64,000 nucleotides of DNA from Wolbachia endosymbiont of Ctenocephalides felis wCfeT (lineage in GTDB: Bacteria > Pseudomonadota > Alphaproteobacteria > Rickettsiales > Anaplasmataceae): the NCBI RefSeq assembly GCF_012277295.1, contig NZ_CP051156.1, positions 1,364,001 to 1,428,000 on the forward strand, read 5' to 3'. Shown here piece by piece: positions 61,497 to 64,000 of the stretch; within the stretch, counting starts at the first letter, position 1, and each line of letters opens with the position of its first letter. A program made the position numbers and the translations under genes. Under the pieces are notes generated by a model. The model did no database searches, had not been told where the DNA came from, and saw only the letters and a program-made list of their open reading frames with translations.

Positions 61497-63823
61497 AGAT
61501 AGGAGCAGTTTTAGATGGTAGTTTTAATGCTGTAATAAAAGGAAGTAGCGGGCAACTTTCTCGTCTTGGTGGTAATATAAAGCAGCTTAATTCATCGTTG
61601 AAGTCAGTAACTGGATTCAGGCAATTAGGTCGCGATGTTTTGGCTAGCAAGCACTCCTGGAAAGATTTTGATAGACAAGCAAAAACCTTAGCTCAAAAAA
61701 TAAAAGCAGCAGAAAAACCAAGTAAAGAATTAAAGGTTGCATTTGATAAAGCTAAAGCTTCCGCAGCAAAAACAAAGAATACTTTCCTAAAGAAAAGAGA
61801 AGCCTTACATGCAATGAGTAAGGAAATAAAGAATAGTGGTAGAACTATTAAATCTTTTATAAATGATCAGTATAAACTTGAGGCATCGATCAGCAAGGTA
61901 AGAAGTCAATATAATAGACTTGGGTCTGCAATACATAAGCAACAAAAAGCTTCAGCAAATAGAGCTCACTTTAGATCACAAATAATAGAAACTGTGGGGC
62001 TAGGATTAGCACTCGCATCTCCGATTAAGGTTGCTATTGACTTTGAGAGTGCCATGGCTGATGTGAAGAAAGTGGTAGAATTTAATAAAGAAACAAAAGA
62101 AGCTGATGAATTTGCACAAAAGTTAAAGGAAATGTCGCGTACTATACCGCTATCTGCAACAGAATTAGCTCAAATAGCTGCAAGTGGAGGGCAACTTGGT
62201 ATTCCAAAAGGTGACCTTTTTAAATTTACAGAAACAGTGGCAAAAATGTCAACTGCTTTTGATATGTCTGCAGAACAAGCAGGTGATTCTATAGCCAAAC
62301 TTGCTAATGTTTACGATATTAAAGTTAGTGAAATGGAACATGTTGGTAATGTGATTAACCACCTGTCAGATAACACTGCTGCTAAAGCGAGAGATATGGT
62401 ACAAGCATTAGGCATAGTTGGTGGTACTGCAAAGCAATTTGGATTAAAATTTGAAGAAACAAGCAGCTTAGTAAATGCTTTCATTAGTTTGGGTAAACAA
62501 CCAGCAAAAGCAGCAACTGCGATAAACGCTCTACTTTCAAAACTTCAGACTGCTGAAGGGCAAGGACAAGAGTTTAAAGCAGCACTAGAGGACATAGGTA
62601 TAACTGCAGAAGAAATGGCACAAAGAATTGGTGAAAATGGCCAAGAAGCATTACTTTACTTTTTTGAAACATTGGAAAAAGTAGATAACCAAGAACGCTC
62701 TAAAATTCTTATGAAGCTATTTGGCCAAGAATACCAAGATGATATTGCACTGCTGGTGGGAAGCTTAAAAAAATATAAAGAAGCCATAACTCATTTAGCT
62801 GACAAAGAAAAGTATAAAAAATCTATGGAGAAAGAATTCGAAAATCGCGCAAAGACGACAGCCAATAACTTACGGCTACTAAGAAATACAATAGCAGAGC
62901 TAGGAATGAACTTAGGCTCAGTAATGCTACCTCCTTTAAATTGGATAAGTGAAGTTTTGAGGTCTGTATCCACAGGTATAGCTTGGTTTGCAGAGAAGTG
63001 TCCAATTATTACTACTGGAATCATGAGCATAATTTCACTTTTGATTCTTGGTAAGATTGCGATGGTGAGTTTTGGTTATGCAATTGCTCTTGTTAAAGGT
63101 GGAGCTGCAACTTTATCAGTTATTTTGCATGGACCGCTTGGATCAGCACTAGTGGCATTATCATCATATGTGATTCCTGCGGTAGTTACAGGCTTCAGAG
63201 TATTAACAGCAGCAATGATCAGTAATCCCATAGGAGCTGTTGTTGCTTTACTTGCAACCGGTGCAATTCTCGTAATTAGTAATTGGGAAAAAGTGAAAGA
63301 CTTCTTTGCTGGTCTTTGGGAATATATAAAATCGATAATAAAACCAATCGGTGAAGCTTTCTCATGGCTTGGAAGTACAGTTAGTAGTATATTTGGCGGG
63401 GTTTCTGAAAATAGCCCAATAAAAGAATTAGAGAAAAGTGTTGTTCCACTCACCGATGGAAAAGTTGTCAGTGCCCTCTCTCAAAATAGCGTGTTGAATA
63501 ACGGAAACCCTTTATTAAGTAATAGTGTGCTGAAAGAAATTTCTCAAAATAGCTGGAATAACGTTGAAGGGTTTAAAATAAAACATTCTATTGAAGAACA
63601 TAAAAAGACTGTAGGAAATGAAGAAAAAGATAAGGAACCAAGGGAGTATTTTAAAAACAAATGTGAGAATAAAACTTTCAATCAAACTCAACACAATTAT
63701 TTCAACATAAGTGTACAAACAGCACCAAATCAGGACATTCGTAGTCTTGCTGATGAAGTGATAAAAAGAATAAGAGAGAAGTCACGTGATGTACTTTTTG
63801 ATGCTCCGGAAACCTTCTGCTAA
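61478..63823 (+). CDS. Phage tail tape measure protein
   Basis: The 781-residue protein sets tail length. A coiled-coil N-terminal half precedes the TP901/TIGR01760 core (SAMADVKKVVEFNKETKEADEFAQKLKEMSRTIPLSATELAQIAASGGQLG at about 185-240). Four or so hydrophobic segments lie at about 505-600 (IITTGIMSIISLLILGKIAMVSFGYAIAL, AVVALLATGAILVIS). It overlaps the E' frame by 19 bp and gpU by 1 bp. Confidence 0.95.
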   Translation: MSTLSIKIGAVLDGSFNAVIKGSSGQLSRLGGNIKQLNSSLKSVTGFRQLGRDVLASKHSWKDFDRQAKTLAQKIKAAEKPSKELKVAFDKAKASAAKTKNTFLKKREALHAMSKEIKNSGRTIKSFINDQYKLEASISKVRSQYNRLGSAIHKQQKASANRAHFRSQIIETVGLGLALASPIKVAIDFESAMADVKKVVEFNKETKEADEFAQKLKEMSRTIPLSATELAQIAASGGQLGIPKGDLFKFTETVAKMSTAFDMSAEQAGDSIAKLANVYDIKVSEMEHVGNVINHLSDNTAAKARDMVQALGIVGGTAKQFGLKFEETSSLVNAFISLGKQPAKAATAINALLSKLQTAEGQGQEFKAALEDIGITAEEMAQRIGENGQEALLYFFETLEKVDNQERSKILMKLFGQEYQDDIALLVGSLKKYKEAITHLADKEKYKKSMEKEFENRAKTTANNLRLLRNTIAELGMNLGSVMLPPLNWISEVLRSVSTGIAWFAEKCPIITTGIMSIISLLILGKIAMVSFGYAIALVKGGAATLSVILHGPLGSALVALSSYVIPAVVTGFRVLTAAMISNPIGAVVALLATGAILVISNWEKVKDFFAGLWEYIKSIIKPIGEAFSWLGSTVSSIFGGVSENSPIKELEKSVVPLTDGKVVSALSQNSVLNNGNPLLSNSVLKEISQNSWNNVEGFKIKHSIEEHKKTVGNEEKDKEPREYFKNKCENKTFNQTQHNYFNISVQTAPNQDIRSLADEVIKRIREKSRDVLFDAPETFC

Positions 63824-64000
63824 TGTTATCGTTTGGTCCATATAAATTTACTCCAACAAGCTTAAAATATAACAAAGAAAACCGTTGGAGTGTTATTGAA
63901 TGTATAGGTAAAATCCCATCGCTTCAAAACATTGGTCAAGGAGTGGAAAATGTAGACTTAGAGGGTACTATTTACCTTCATAATTTTAATGGACAAAACC
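63823..64000 (+). CDS. Phage tail protein gpU, 5' part (runs off window)
   Basis: The ATG at 63823 overlaps the tape measure stop (TAATG). The visible 59 residues begin MLSFGPYKFTPTSLKYNKENRWSVIE and include LQNIGQGVENVDLEGTIYL, which match P2 gpU. GpU caps the tail tube. The gene continues past 64000. Confidence 0.88.
   Translation, partial: MLSFGPYKFTPTSLKYNKENRWSVIECIGKIPSLQNIGQGVENVDLEGTIYLHNFNGQN

Noticed and set aside
1..64000. CRISPR array
   Set aside because: No regularly spaced short repeats with unique spacers and no cas-like genes were seen.

Overview
The window is AT-rich DNA from an obligate intracellular Rickettsiales bacterium, almost certainly Wolbachia. It carries alphaproteobacterial housekeeping genes with short operons, several insertion sequences, ankyrin and Fic proteins, and a large tailed prophage whose gene set and order match phage WO. 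The organism call is inferred from gene content; no database search was run.

Region 1 (1-6176, + strand) is chromosomal: the 3' part of citrate synthase, succinate dehydrogenase iron-sulfur subunit, a YebC-family regulator, an M23 peptidase, an SPFH protein and a SurA/PpiD-like foldase. Region 2 (6264-9497) is insertion-rich. A hypothetical gene lies next to an 855-bp IS5-family element that splits a 44-codon ORF cleanly, and an IS66-type element follows. Region 3 (9753-18639) is chromosomal: HU, rpsI-rplM, TolC-like protein, PopZ/DUF2497, RlmE, CcmB, a DksA-like protein, gmk, tmk, a redoxin and a Kef-type antiporter. An inverted, nonsense-mutated IS66 copy (18665-20125) closes it.

Region 4 (20288-26951) is accessory: three Wolbachia-type hypothetical membrane proteins, tRNA-Val(TAC), Hsp20, an XRE regulator interrupted by an 880-bp IS5-family element, and a second copy of the 855-bp element abutting an HU-like gene fragment.

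Region 5 (27094-38443, all - strand) is the prophage replication and baseplate arm. In transcription order it holds two sigma-like proteins, a Sak4-like ATPase, a RepA-like ATPase, a small hypothetical protein, a second RepA-like ATPase whose 3' end carries a group II intron, a primase/helicase-like protein, and baseplate genes V, PAAR spike, W and J. A Fic protein (38571-39632) and a 1.7-kb non-coding island built of two diverged ~570-bp direct repeats separate it from Region 6.

Region 6 (41332-64000, + strand) is the packaging, head and tail arm: RuvC-like nuclease, ParB-methyltransferase fusion, terminase small subunit, an ankyrin membrane protein, terminase large subunit, gpW, portal, protease, decoration, capsid, head-tail joining, gpZ, tail fibre genes, sheath, tube, gpE/E' with a probable -1 frameshift, tape measure and the start of gpU.

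The most interesting signal is a promoter-like box, TTTTTAGACAC-N15-TGTATATATAT, present four times with identical spacing. It occurs twice in tandem before the replication operon, once before the RuvC-like gene and once before the tail operon. Its -10-like part overlaps the longest-ORF starts of two genes, which moves their real starts downstream. Two phage-encoded sigma-like proteins and a divergent helix-turn-helix protein are candidate trans-acting factors. No integrase, lysis gene or cif-type gene is in the window, so the prophage continues beyond 64000.
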